Assembly (NCBI RefSeq): GCF_900099805.1
Contig: NZ_FNDR01000003.1
Location: forward strand, 248,001 to 312,000
Length of the DNA: 64,000 nucleotides
From: Variovorax sp. OV700
GTDB lineage: Bacteria > Pseudomonadota > Gammaproteobacteria > Burkholderiales > Burkholderiaceae_C
Direction: 5' to 3'
Of this stretch, positions 22,247 through 30,956 are shown one piece after another. Position numbers and translations under genes: made by a program. A model generated the notes under the pieces. The model was not told where the DNA came from, made no database searches, and was given only the letters and a program-made list of their open reading frames with translations. Every line of letters starts with the position of its first letter. Within the stretch, counting starts at the first letter, position 1.

Positions 22247-23713
22247 ATGACAAGCTCCTTCTCCAATCTATCGCTGGCGGAACCGCTGGCGCGCGCCGTG
22301 GCCGAAATGGGCTACGAGACCATGACTCCCATCCAGGAGCAGGCCATTCCGGTCGTGCTTTCGGGCCAGGACGTGATGGGGGCCGCGCAGACCGGCACCG
22401 GCAAGACCGCGGCTTTTTCGCTGCCCTTGCTGCAGCGCATGCTCAAGCACGAGAACTCGTCCACGTCACCCGCGCGGCACCCGGTGCGTGCACTGGTGTT
22501 GCTGCCCACGCGCGAACTGGCCGACCAGGTCGCCCAGCAGGTCAAGCTGTACGCCAAGTACACCAACCTGCGCAGCACCGTGGTGTTCGGCGGCATCGAC
22601 ATGAAGCCTCAGACGCTCGAGCTCAAGAAGGGCGTCGAAGTGCTGGTGGCCACGCCGGGTCGGCTGCTCGATCACATCGAAGCCAAGAACGCCGTGCTCA
22701 ACCAGGTGGAGTACGTGGTGCTCGACGAGGCCGACCGCATGCTGGACATCGGCTTCCTCCCCGACCTGCAGCGCATCTTGAGCTACTTGCCCAAGCAGCG
22801 CACCACGCTGTTGTTCTCGGCCACTTTCTCGCCCGAGATCAAGCGGCTGGCCGGCAGCTACCTGCAGAACCCTGTCACCATCGAGGTGGCGCGGCCGAAC
22901 GAAACGGCGTCCACCGTCGAGCAGCACTTCTACAGCGTCAGCGACGACGACAAGCGCCGTGCGCTCAAGCAGATCGTCAAGCAGCGCGGCATCACGCAAG
23001 CCTTCGTGTTCGTCAACAGCAAGCTCGGTTGCGCGCGCCTCGCACGCTCGCTGGAGCGCGATGGCCTGCGCACCACCGCGCTGCATGGCGACAAGAGCCA
23101 GGATGAACGCCTGAAGGCGCTCGCCTCATTCAAGGCAGGCGAAGTCGACCTTCTGGTGTGCACCGACGTCGCGGCCCGCGGCCTCGACATCAAGGACGTG
23201 CCGGCGGTGTTCAACTTCGACATTCCGTTCAACGCCGAAGACTACGTGCACCGCATCGGCCGCACTGGCCGTGCCGGCGCGTCGGGCCTGGCCGTGAGCT
23301 TTGCCAGCGGCGGCAACGATGCGCGCCTGGTGGCCGACATCGAGAAGCTGATCAAGAAGAAGATCGAGCTCGAACCCGTCGAGTTCGAAGAAGACAATCC
23401 GCGCGGCCGCATCAACGACGGCCGTCGCCATTGGCGCGAAGAAGGCGAAGCCGGCGACGCACGCGACGTGCTCGACCAGCCGCGCGAGCGCAGCAGCATG
23501 GGCGCCGAAGCGCGCCGCGGCGGCGGGCGCCCGCACCGCGCGCCGTCAGCACCGCGCGATCCGTTCTTCGACAAGCCCTACGAACCGGGCCAGGCTGACG
23601 CCACCCCCGCCTGGGAAGCCGCCGCCAAGGCAGCGCCCGCGCGCGGTATCTCGAGCAACATCAAGACCAAGCGCAAGGTCGCGGCCCTCTTCAAGAGCGC
23701 CGAGACCAACTGA
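22247..23713 (+). CDS. rhlE: DEAD-box ATP-dependent RNA helicase (RhlE type)
   Basis: The 488-residue helicase has a Q motif (TPIQEQAIP, residues 27-35), Walker A AQTGTGKT (47-54), DEAD near 161, SAT near 191, and the C-terminal HRIGRTGRAG near 335. The tail beyond residue 380 is Arg/Gly/Pro-rich, typical of RhlE RNA-binding tails. RhlE acts on structured RNA in ribosome assembly and RNA decay. It ends 10 bases before the stop of a convergent small lipoprotein gene. Confidence 0.93.
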   Translation: MTSSFSNLSLAEPLARAVAEMGYETMTPIQEQAIPVVLSGQDVMGAAQTGTGKTAAFSLPLLQRMLKHENSSTSPARHPVRALVLLPTRELADQVAQQVKLYAKYTNLRSTVVFGGIDMKPQTLELKKGVEVLVATPGRLLDHIEAKNAVLNQVEYVVLDEADRMLDIGFLPDLQRILSYLPKQRTTLLFSATFSPEIKRLAGSYLQNPVTIEVARPNETASTVEQHFYSVSDDDKRRALKQIVKQRGITQAFVFVNSKLGCARLARSLERDGLRTTALHGDKSQDERLKALASFKAGEVDLLVCTDVAARGLDIKDVPAVFNFDIPFNAEDYVHRIGRTGRAGASGLAVSFASGGNDARLVADIEKLIKKKIELEPVEFEEDNPRGRINDGRRHWREEGEAGDARDVLDQPRERSSMGAEARRGGGRPHRAPSAPRDPFFDKPYEPGQADATPAWEAAAKAAPARGISSNIKTKRKVAALFKSAETN

Positions 23714-23723
23714 CACTCGGGGG

Positions 23724-23948
23724 CTAACGCCATCCGCGGTGCCACCCGTAGCGCGGGTGGTGCCAGCCATATCCGTAGCGCGGGTGGTAGTTCCACACGA
23801 AGCCCACGCCCGGCGATACATAGGTCGGTGCCACATAGGCCACTCCCGGGGGCGCGGCATAGACTGGTTGCGCCGGTGCGACCACGCAACCGGTGAGAAC
23901 GACGGCGGCCAGCGCGGCGGCCGAGAGGGCGAGAACGGGCAGTCTCAT
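23724..23948 (-). CDS. Small lipoprotein with a Tyr/His/Trp-rich tail
   Basis: The 74-residue protein has a signal peptide ending in lipobox LTGC (Cys near residue 20). A Pro/Tyr-rich segment (PVYAAPPGVAYVAP) follows, then imperfect YGYGWHHPRYGWHRGW repeats at the C-terminus. The ATG at 23948 is preferred over an upstream ATG because of the strong AGGAG site next to it. Similar small YXXP/GWH-rich lipoproteins are common in Burkholderiales; their function is not known. The His/Tyr-rich tail could bind metal, but this is speculative. Confidence 0.8.
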   Translation of the reverse strand: MRLPVLALSAAALAAVVLTGCVVAPAQPVYAAPPGVAYVAPTYVSPGVGFVWNYHPRYGYGWHHPRYGWHRGWR

Positions 23949-24087
23949 GGGGTGCTCCTGGGACGAGTTGATCGATATTCCCAAGAAACGCCTTGCCGCA
24001 TCGTCGGATGACCTCCTTTACCCGCGCGAAATAATGTGACTGGCCGTTGCAGGCCGCGTCCGACGGCAGCGCAGCTCTGCGGCGTTC

Positions 24088-25719
24088 TCAGATCACGTTG
24101 AAATGGTGCGTCCCGTCGCGCCCCAGTTGCGCGACAAGGCCGTATTCCCAGTCGAGGTAGGCCTGCATGGCTTCCGGCGGCGCATCGGTGCCTTCGTAGG
24201 GCCGGCGGTAGCGGTCGGTGCGCTGCGTCGCGAGCCGTGTCTCACCGGACTCGCCTTCGAAGCCCGCCGCGAACCAGGCCGCGTTTCCGCCCGCGAGCAC
24301 CAGCACTTCCACATCGCGTTGGCCCTTTGCGTCGAGGTATTGGCGCAGGTCGGCCGCGGCGTAGCGTGCGAGCAAGCTGCTGCCGCAGGTCAGCACATAG
24401 CGCCGCGCCGGGGGAATGGCCGTGCCGATGGCCTCTGCCAACTGCGCGCGAATGGCGTACGAGGCGCCGGGAATGTGCCGCTTCACATAGTTGGCGCTGG
24501 TGGTCACGTCGATCACGGCCGTTGCTGGCGGCTGCTTCAGCAAGGCCGCCAGGTCATTGGGCGAGATCTCGCGAATGGCCACCGCGGCCAGTGGATAGGC
24601 GGGCGGCGGCGCCGCCTTCTCCGCGAAGGCCGAAGCGGCTGGCACTGCGTCCGGCACATAGACCTCCCACCCCATCTGCGCAAGCCACGACGCGCTCATC
24701 GATGCCCGCACGCCGTCGTCGTCGGCCAGCACGATGCGCGCGCCGCGCACCGGCACCTGATGGTCGGTTTCCTGCACCAGCTGCCCGCCCGGAGCGCTTG
24801 CGAAGCCGGGCAGATGGCCTGCATCGTATTCCTCCGGCGTTCGCACATCGAAGCGGTACACCGTGCGCCCCGGTGCTTCCAGCGTATGCAGCGCGTCGAG
24901 CGCGATGCGGCGCACGCCTGCCTTGTCCGCCACGCGCCGCGCGTCGGCCTGCGCGTCTGCGCGGTGCGCATCGGACACCGTGGCCGGTGCCTTCCGGTCC
25001 GCCCCATGGTCGAGCGCCTGTCCCGCGAGCTTCCAGCCGATGGTGCCGTTGCGCAGCGCCGCCACGGGATTCGGAATGCCCGCATTCACCAGCGATTGCG
25101 TGCCGATGATGCTGCGCGTGCGGCCCGCGCAATTGACGATCACCCGCGTGGCGGGGTCGGGTGCCAGCTCTCGCACGCGCAGCACCAGTTCCGCGCCGGG
25201 CACGCTGGTGGCCGATGGAATGCTCATCGTGCGGTATTCGTCGAAGCGCCGTGCGTCCAGCACCACCACGTTGGCCTTGCCATCGATCAGCGCCTTCACC
25301 TCGGTTGCCGAGAGCGAAGGCGTGTGCCGCTCGTGCTCGACCAGTTCGCCGAAGGACTTGCTCGGCACGTTGACGTCGCGGAACAGTTCGCCGCCGGCCG
25401 CGCGCCAGCCTTCGAGACCGCCTTCGAGCAGGTGCAGGTTCGTGTAGCCCAGCAAGGCCAGCGTGCGCGCGGCCAGTGGCGCCAGGTCGGTGTCGCCATG
25501 CGCGCCGTACAGCACGATGAAGGTGTCCAGCCGCGGTATGCGGCGCCAAGCTTCGATCTCGATGCGCGAGAGCGGCAGGTTCGCGGCCCACAGCGGATGT
25601 TCCTGCGCGAAGGGGTCTTCCTCGCGCACGTCGAGCAGCGCAGTTTCTCCGCGCGCGAGCAGGCGCGCGCGCACGGCGGCAAAGGGCACAGGGGGAAAGG
25701 CGGAGGCAGAGGTCGTCAT
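24088..25719 (-). CDS. Sulfurtransferase with four rhodanese domains
   Basis: The 543-residue cytoplasmic protein contains four rhodanese-like repeats, at about residues 12-112, 133-235, 268-360 and 384-480. Catalytic cysteines are visible only in the second (VNCAGRTRS, Cys197) and fourth (LTCGSSLLA, Cys445) domains. The first has YGAHGD and the third ADDDGV at the loop and are probably structural or regulatory. Rhodaneses move sulfane sulfur between thiols, thiosulfate and other acceptors. The start codon overlaps the cysteine dioxygenase stop (ATGA), so it is the last gene of a coupled four-gene operon for organosulfur use. The start gives a compact first domain. Confidence 0.9.
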   Translation of the reverse strand: MTTSASAFPPVPFAAVRARLLARGETALLDVREEDPFAQEHPLWAANLPLSRIEIEAWRRIPRLDTFIVLYGAHGDTDLAPLAARTLALLGYTNLHLLEGGLEGWRAAGGELFRDVNVPSKSFGELVEHERHTPSLSATEVKALIDGKANVVVLDARRFDEYRTMSIPSATSVPGAELVLRVRELAPDPATRVIVNCAGRTRSIIGTQSLVNAGIPNPVAALRNGTIGWKLAGQALDHGADRKAPATVSDAHRADAQADARRVADKAGVRRIALDALHTLEAPGRTVYRFDVRTPEEYDAGHLPGFASAPGGQLVQETDHQVPVRGARIVLADDDGVRASMSASWLAQMGWEVYVPDAVPAASAFAEKAAPPPAYPLAAVAIREISPNDLAALLKQPPATAVIDVTTSANYVKRHIPGASYAIRAQLAEAIGTAIPPARRYVLTCGSSLLARYAAADLRQYLDAKGQRDVEVLVLAGGNAAWFAAGFEGESGETRLATQRTDRYRRPYEGTDAPPEAMQAYLDWEYGLVAQLGRDGTHHFNVI

Positions 25720-26333
25720 GCGGAGGTCGTCGATCTGAGTTCGGCGGAGCGGTCCCACAGGTTGGGAAGAAGCGTGTTGGAGTAGCCCGAGACAAAGGGC
25801 TTGCGTCCGCCCTCGGCCGGGTAAGTATGCCGCCGCACGGCGCCGATATTGGCACCGTACACGTGGATGCTGATCGACACGCGGTCGGCATGCGCGTTGT
25901 GCACGCGGTGCAGGTCGCCCAGGGTCGGCGACACCGCCTCCACGTCGCCGGCGTCGAGCCGCACCGCGGCACCTTGCGGCCGTGCCCGGCCATCGGGCCC
26001 GAGGGCGTAGCCTTGGCTGTATTCGGCGCCGCGCAGCATGCCGATCAGCCCCCACACTGTATGGTCGTGCACCGGCGTTGCTTGCCCCGGTCCCCAGACA
26101 AAGCTCACGACCGAGAAGCGCTCGGTGCTGTCGGCGTGCAGCAGGAACTGCTGATAGCGCGTCGGGTCGGGTTGGGCATAGGCGTCAGGCAGCCAGTCGT
26201 CCCGCGCCACCAGCGTGCGAAGGAATGCGCCGCCTTCGGAAAGAATGCGCGGCTCGTCCGGACCGCCATCGAGCAGTCGGCCGAACGCGCCGACGAACTC
26301 GCGCAGCGGCGCGATGCCAGGAACTGCGCTCAC
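25716..26333 (-). CDS. Cysteine dioxygenase family thiol dioxygenase
   Basis: The 205-residue cupin enzyme oxidises a thiol such as cysteine to the sulfinate with Fe(II) and O2. Iron ligands appear as PVHDHTVWG (His89, His91) and LHRVHN (His142 or His145). The C-terminal GGRKPFVSGYSN segment is shared with bacterial cysteine dioxygenases. The start is GTG at 26333, overlapping the TGA of the upstream binding-protein gene (GTGA); no in-frame ATG gives a sensible N-terminus. It is followed by a rhodanese with an ATGA overlap, a pairing that suggests co-handling of sulfinate and sulfane sulfur. 3-Mercaptopropionate cannot be excluded as substrate. Confidence 0.9.
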   Translation of the reverse strand: MSAVPGIAPLREFVGAFGRLLDGGPDEPRILSEGGAFLRTLVARDDWLPDAYAQPDPTRYQQFLLHADSTERFSVVSFVWGPGQATPVHDHTVWGLIGMLRGAEYSQGYALGPDGRARPQGAAVRLDAGDVEAVSPTLGDLHRVHNAHADRVSISIHVYGANIGAVRRHTYPAEGGRKPFVSGYSNTLLPNLWDRSAELRSTTSA

Positions 26334-27319
26334 GCCGGACGTTTCCAGACCTGCGCGTCGGTGATGGCGCGCACGTCCACGCGCACCGGCAGGATGCCGT
26401 CGCGCGCCGAGCGGTCGGCCACCACCTGCAAGGCGACGATGTCGGCTTCGGACACCGGACGGCCGGTGACCGAGGCCCGCGCGGTGATGATCCGGGCCGA
26501 TTCGATCGGCAGGCGCGTGAGCTGGCTGTAGGCCTGCGCATAGGCCTCGGGATTGGCCAACGCCCATTCGCCGGCGCGCGCCAGCCGGTCGAGAAACTGC
26601 ACGATGGCCGCGCGCCTGGCCGGGTCGGCCAGCGAAGGCTCGCTCGCGGTGATGAAGCCCAGCGCCGTGTTGATGCCGCGACCGTCGCGCAAGATGCGCC
26701 CGCCCTGCTGCAGCGCGATGGTGTAGTAGGGGTCGAAGACGGCCCAGGCATCGATCTGCTTCGATGCGAAGGCCGCGGCCGCATCGGTCGGCAGCACGAA
26801 CTTCACCGTGACCTCGTCGCGCCGCACGCCGGCTTCTTCCAGCGCGCCATACAGCTGGTACTGCGAGATGCTGCCGCGCGCGGACGAAACGATCACCGTC
26901 TTGCCGCGCAGGTCGGCCACCTTCTGCAATGGCGAATCGGGCTGCACCACGAGGCCGAGCGCATCGGCCTTGCCCACCCGCGTGGCGACGATCTTCAGCG
27001 GTGTGCGGCCCACGGCCGCAGCCAGCACCGGCAGGTCGCCGGCCACCGCCGTGTCGACCGCCGCGCTGCGCTGCGCTTCGAACAAAGGTGCCGCACCCTG
27101 GAAGTTGGCCCAGCGGTAGGCAAAGGGCACGCCCTCCAGCGCCTTCGAGGCTTCGAACAGCGCGCGCAGGCCGCCGGCCTGGTCTCCGAGCACCAGCGTG
27201 GTCTGCGGCTGCGCCCATGCGCGCAGCGCGCCGGCGGCCGTCAGCGAGAGGGCAGCACCCTGCTTGAGCCAGCTGCGGCGTGAGACCTTGGAGGCCTTGG
27301 GGATGAGCAGGACGGTCAT
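26330..27319 (-). CDS. Aliphatic-sulfonate-type ABC substrate-binding protein (SsuA-like)
   Basis: The 329-residue periplasmic protein has a Tat-like signal (SRRSWLKQGAALSLTAAG, cleavage near WAQ at residue 37). The mature domain starts TTLVLGDQAGGLRALFEASK and keeps SsuA-family blocks such as ADLRGKTVIVSSARGS. The ATG at 27319 overlaps the stop of the upstream flavoenzyme gene, and the stop overlaps the cysteine dioxygenase GTG. No permease lies on this strand, so it probably delivers its ligand to the permease/ATPase at 32879-34752 on the divergent operon. The exact sulfonate is not known. Confidence 0.88.
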   Translation of the reverse strand: MTVLLIPKASKVSRRSWLKQGAALSLTAAGALRAWAQPQTTLVLGDQAGGLRALFEASKALEGVPFAYRWANFQGAAPLFEAQRSAAVDTAVAGDLPVLAAAVGRTPLKIVATRVGKADALGLVVQPDSPLQKVADLRGKTVIVSSARGSISQYQLYGALEEAGVRRDEVTVKFVLPTDAAAAFASKQIDAWAVFDPYYTIALQQGGRILRDGRGINTALGFITASEPSLADPARRAAIVQFLDRLARAGEWALANPEAYAQAYSQLTRLPIESARIITARASVTGRPVSEADIVALQVVADRSARDGILPVRVDVRAITDAQVWKRPA

Positions 27320-28548
27320 GCGGCGGCTCCCGAGGGCAGCAATGCACGCGCGCCCGCTGCGATCAGGATCGCGTCGTTCTGCGGTGTGTGGATGCGGCTG
27401 CACAGCACGTCGCGGTAGTGCCGCTCCAGCGGGTTCTGCCGCGTAAGGCCGTGGTTGCCGCTCAGCTGCAGTGCAAGTTCCACCGCGCGGATCGCGTTGC
27501 TCGTCACGGTGTACTTGAGCAAGCCGCTTTCAGTGGCCGGCTGCGCGCGGCCTTCGTCCACAGCGCGGGTGGCATCGTCGAGCAGCACGCGGTTGGTGCG
27601 CAGCAGTGCGGCGATTTCTCCGACATGTTCCTGCACGCGCGGCAAGCTCGCGAGCGGTGCACCCAGGCTACCGGGTGCACGCTGGTTCAAGAAGCTTACG
27701 AGCCAGTCGCGCGCTGCTTGCGCCACCGCGTCGTAGAGGCTTGCGAGCAGCACCGTCATCCAGGCCTGCTGTGTCGCATGGGCGTCGATGTCGGTCTGGC
27801 TGCCGGCATCGGGCGCCCAGTCGCCAGGGGCACGCAGGTCGACGGCATGGTCGAGGTCGATCGCCACATTCTCGAACACCACCTCGTGGCTGCCCGAGGC
27901 GCGCAGGCCCAGGTGGTCCCAGCTTGCGATCACGCGTACGCCGGGTGCATTGCGCGGCACCAGGAACACGCCGGTGCGCGGCGCGGGTTCGTCCGTGCGG
28001 CCCCACACGGCGAGCCACGAGAGGCCCTCGATGCCGGTCGTGTAGAGCTTGTGGCCGTCGATCTTCCAGCCACTGCCTTCGCGGCGGGCGACCGTCGCGG
28101 GCAGCCCGCCGCGTGCGGGCGAACCGAGCGCGGGCTCCACGCGCAGCGCATTGATGAGCGCGCCGCGATCCACTGCGTCTCGCAACACGCGTTCGCGCAG
28201 ATGCAGCGGCCAGCGGCTGTCGCTGCGTGCGAGCGCGTGGTGCTGCAGGTAAGTCATCGTCAGGATCAGCGCGGTGGCCGGTTCGCCGCGCGCCACGGCC
28301 GCAATCACGCGCCGCGCCGTCGCCAGCGAGGCGCCCCCGCCGCCGTACGCCGCGGGCGCCACCAGGCCGATGAGGCCGTGCGACTGCAGCGCCTCGAAGT
28401 TCGGGCGCGGAAAGGCGCCGCTGCGGTCGTGGTCGGCCGCCGTGGCGGCGAACTGCGCCGACAGTCGCGCCAGCACGGCGGTATCGACGGTGGCAGGGGC
28501 GGGATCTTCGTTCGTGGCCGGCGGGCGGCGCAAGGGGAGTGCACTCAT
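27316..28548 (-). CDS. Acyl-CoA-dehydrogenase-fold flavoprotein (SfnB/DszC-like monooxygenase candidate)
   Basis: The 410-residue protein has the acyl-CoA dehydrogenase fold: N-terminal helical domain, beta-domain (GWKIDGHKLYTTGIEGLSWL, near residues 165-185) and C-terminal helical domain ending with LSGNHGLTRQNPLERHYRDV. Neighbouring sulfonate genes and the GNHG...NPLERHYRD block, seen in SfnB and DszC-type desulfurising enzymes, favour a reduced-flavin-dependent monooxygenase on an organosulfur compound over a beta-oxidation enzyme. It is the first gene of the minus-strand operon, divergent from the operon starting at 28658. The ATG at 28548 is the only one consistent with the family N-terminus. 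Confidence 0.82.
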   Translation of the reverse strand: MSALPLRRPPATNEDPAPATVDTAVLARLSAQFAATAADHDRSGAFPRPNFEALQSHGLIGLVAPAAYGGGGASLATARRVIAAVARGEPATALILTMTYLQHHALARSDSRWPLHLRERVLRDAVDRGALINALRVEPALGSPARGGLPATVARREGSGWKIDGHKLYTTGIEGLSWLAVWGRTDEPAPRTGVFLVPRNAPGVRVIASWDHLGLRASGSHEVVFENVAIDLDHAVDLRAPGDWAPDAGSQTDIDAHATQQAWMTVLLASLYDAVAQAARDWLVSFLNQRAPGSLGAPLASLPRVQEHVGEIAALLRTNRVLLDDATRAVDEGRAQPATESGLLKYTVTSNAIRAVELALQLSGNHGLTRQNPLERHYRDVLCSRIHTPQNDAILIAAGARALLPSGAAA

Positions 28549-28657
28549 GGTCCGGCACGTTAGCGGGGCCTCGCCGCGCCGAAAACGACGCATCCCGCAT
28601 ATGCAAACTCGTTTTTCTGCGTTCGCATTTGCCGTGTGCGCCGGTACGGTCCGGTGC

Positions 28658-29659
28658 ATGAAACCTGAATTCCCGCTCGATCGGCGCCGCCTTCTCCAGA
28701 CCGCTGCCGCCTGGAGCGCCATGGCTGCAACTGGCGCAGCGCGGGCCGCGGCACCGGCACGCGACCTTTCCGGCGTGACCCTGCGCGTGGGCACCTACAA
28801 GGGCCTCTGGCGGCCGCTGCTGCAGGCTTCCGGCCAGGCCAATACGCCCTACAAGATCGACTGGCGCGAGCTCAACAACGGCGTGCTGCACATCGAGGCC
28901 ATCAACGGCGACGCGCTCGACCTGGGCTCTGGCAGCGAGATACCGCCGGTGTTCGCGGCGCGCCAGAAATCCAGCGTGAAGCTGGTGGCAGTGACGCATG
29001 AAGACCTCAACAACCAGGCCACGCTGGCGCGCAAGGATTCGCCGATCCGCAGCATTGCCGACTTCAAGGGCAAGCGCGTGGGCTATGTGCGCGCAACCAC
29101 TTCTCACTACTACTTGGCCAAGCAGCTAGCAGAAGCAGGGCTCTCGTTCAGCGACATCCAGGCCGTGAGCCTCACGCCCGCAGACGGGCTTTCGGCCTTT
29201 GCGCGCGGCGATCTCGATGCCTGGGCCATCTACGGCTACAACGGCCAGCTTGCGCGCACGCAGTACGGCGCGCGCACCATCAAGACAGGCGTGGGTTATC
29301 TCTCGGGCAACTTCCCCATCTACGTCAACCCGCGCGCACTCGACGATGCGCTGCGACGCGCGGCACTGAACGACCTGCTGCAGCGCCTGCAGCGCTCGTT
29401 CGCATGGATCAACGGCAACTTCCTGGCCTATGCGCGCGCGCAGTCGGCCGAGACGCGCGTGCCGGTCGGCGACCTGGTCGAGCTCTTCAACGGCCGCAGC
29501 GGCGACTACAGCCTGGGCCCGGTCACCGACGCCGTGGTGCACAGCCACCAGGAGGTGGCCGACACCTTCCTGAAGATCGGCGTGCTCGACGGCCCGGCCG
29601 ACGTGAAGCCCTTGTGGGACCGCAGCTTCGAAAGCGTGCTGCGCCTGCCCGCCGCCTGA
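28658..29659 (+). CDS. Sulfonate/nitrate-type ABC substrate-binding protein
   Basis: The 333-residue exported protein has a twin-arginine-like signal (DRRRLLQTAAAWSAM, cleavage near ARAAAP) and an SsuA-like domain starting TLRVGTYKGLWRPLLQASG. ATG 28658 is preferred because the Tat motif then sits close to the N-terminus; an ATG at 28601 in frame would add 19 residues. It is the first gene of the plus-strand organosulfur operon, 38 bases ahead of the monooxygenase. It is one of four binding proteins around a single permease/ATPase pair. Confidence 0.87.
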   Translation: MKPEFPLDRRRLLQTAAAWSAMAATGAARAAAPARDLSGVTLRVGTYKGLWRPLLQASGQANTPYKIDWRELNNGVLHIEAINGDALDLGSGSEIPPVFAARQKSSVKLVAVTHEDLNNQATLARKDSPIRSIADFKGKRVGYVRATTSHYYLAKQLAEAGLSFSDIQAVSLTPADGLSAFARGDLDAWAIYGYNGQLARTQYGARTIKTGVGYLSGNFPIYVNPRALDDALRRAALNDLLQRLQRSFAWINGNFLAYARAQSAETRVPVGDLVELFNGRSGDYSLGPVTDAVVHSHQEVADTFLKIGVLDGPADVKPLWDRSFESVLRLPAA

Positions 29660-29697
29660 ACAACCCTGCTTTCAATCCTGAAGAACACGAGGACACC

Positions 29698-30807
29698 ATG
29701 AGCCAGAACGACGTTGAATTCATCGGCATGATCCAGGGCCAGAAGGTCTCGGAAATCCATGCCCCCAGGGGCCCGGCCATCGACCGCGACTATGTGCGTG
29801 CCTTTGCCCAGGCGCACGAGAACGCGGGCTTCGATCGTGTGCTGGTGCCGCACCATTCCACCGGTCCCGACGCCACGCTGACGGTGGCCTATGCCGCCTC
29901 GGTCACCGAGCGCATCCACTACATGCTTGCGCACCGCCCCGGCTTCGTGGCGCCGACGCTGGCGGCGCGGCAGTTCGCGTCGCTCGACCAATTTACTGGC
30001 GGCCGGCTCGGTGTGCACTACATCTCGGGCGGCTCCGACGAGGAACAGCGTCGCGACGGTGATTGGCTCGATCATGACCAGCGCTATGCCCGCACCGACG
30101 AATACCTGGAGGTGCTGCACAAGGTGTGGACCGGCGAGAAGCCCTTCGACCACGAAGGCGCGTATTACCGCTTCCAGAATGCGTTCTCGGAAGTGAAGCC
30201 GGTGCAGACGCGCAACGGAAAGCCGCATGTGCCGGTGTATTTTGGCGGTGCGTCGGAGGCTGCGATTCCCGTGGCCGGCAAGTACGCCGATGTGTATGCG
30301 CTGTGGGGCGAATCGCTCGACCAGGCGCGCGAGCTCACGACCCGCGTGCGCGCCGAAGCCGCAAAGCACGGGCGCAGCGTGCGCTTCTCGGTGTCGTTTC
30401 GTCCGATCCTCGCGGAGACCGAAGAGGCCGCATGGGCGCGCGCCGACCGCATCCTGGCCGAGACCAAGCGCCTACGCGTGGTGCAGGGCTACAACCGCGG
30501 TGGCCCGCAGCAGAGCGAAGGCGCGAAGCGCCTGCTGGCCGCGGCGGAGAAGGGCTCACGGCTCGACAAGCGGCTGTGGACGGCCATTGCTCAGGAAATC
30601 GGCGGGCGGTCCAACAGCACCGCGCTGGTCGGCACGCCCGAGCAGGTGGCCGATGCGCTGCTCGACTACTACGACCTGGGCGTCACTACCTTCCTGATCC
30701 GCGGCTTCGACCCGCTGGAGGACGCGACCGACTATGGCCGAGAGCTGATTCCGCGTACGCGCGAGCTGGTGGCGCAGCGCGCGGCCTCCATCCGCAAGGC
30801 CGCCTGA
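29698..30807 (+). CDS. SsuD-like alkanesulfonate monooxygenase (LLM class flavoenzyme)
   Basis: The 369-residue TIM-barrel protein of the bacterial luciferase family uses FMNH2 and O2 to split the C-S bond of alkanesulfonates, releasing sulfite. It resembles SsuD over its full length: LAHRPGFVAPTLAARQFASL, NLVTG-equivalent HYISGGSDEEQ, LDHDQRYARTDEY, PVYFGGASE and the C-terminal STALVGTPEQVADAL. A gene for its flavin reductase is not present here. A GAGGA site precedes the ATG. It lies with transporter genes for sulfonates, so desulfonation in the cytoplasm is the likely job; dimethylsulfone-type substrates remain possible. Confidence 0.9.
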   Translation: MSQNDVEFIGMIQGQKVSEIHAPRGPAIDRDYVRAFAQAHENAGFDRVLVPHHSTGPDATLTVAYAASVTERIHYMLAHRPGFVAPTLAARQFASLDQFTGGRLGVHYISGGSDEEQRRDGDWLDHDQRYARTDEYLEVLHKVWTGEKPFDHEGAYYRFQNAFSEVKPVQTRNGKPHVPVYFGGASEAAIPVAGKYADVYALWGESLDQARELTTRVRAEAAKHGRSVRFSVSFRPILAETEEAAWARADRILAETKRLRVVQGYNRGGPQQSEGAKRLLAAAEKGSRLDKRLWTAIAQEIGGRSNSTALVGTPEQVADALLDYYDLGVTTFLIRGFDPLEDATDYGRELIPRTRELVAQRAASIRKAA

Positions 30808-30819
30808 GTCCGTCTTTCT

Positions 30820-30928
30820 CCCTCCCCCTCTGGGGGAGGGCAGGGGTGGGGGCTGACGGCCTTCACGACGCCGCGGCCGTTCGAGCGCCGCTTGCCCCCA
30901 TCCCAACCTTCCCCCGGAGGGGGAAGGG
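30820..30928. repeat. Inverted pair of G/C-rich intergenic repeats
   Basis: Between the monooxygenase and aldolase genes, 30820-30853 (CCCTCCCCCTCTGGGGGAGG...) and 30894-30928 are inverted copies of a 34-35-base unit around a 40-base loop; each unit also has its own internal palindrome (CCCC/GGGG). A third, direct copy lies at 32913-32946, matching the first at 30 of 34 positions. This is a REP-like family; the hairpin may stabilise or attenuate the operon mRNA. Confidence 0.8.
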
Positions 30929-30956
30929 GCAATAACCAATACCCAGGAAACCCTTC

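Noticed and set aside
24103..25785. A 560-codon plus-strand frame opposite the rhodanese gene
   Set aside because: Composition is that of an antisense shadow in GC-rich DNA; the rhodanese domains on the other strand are unmistakable.
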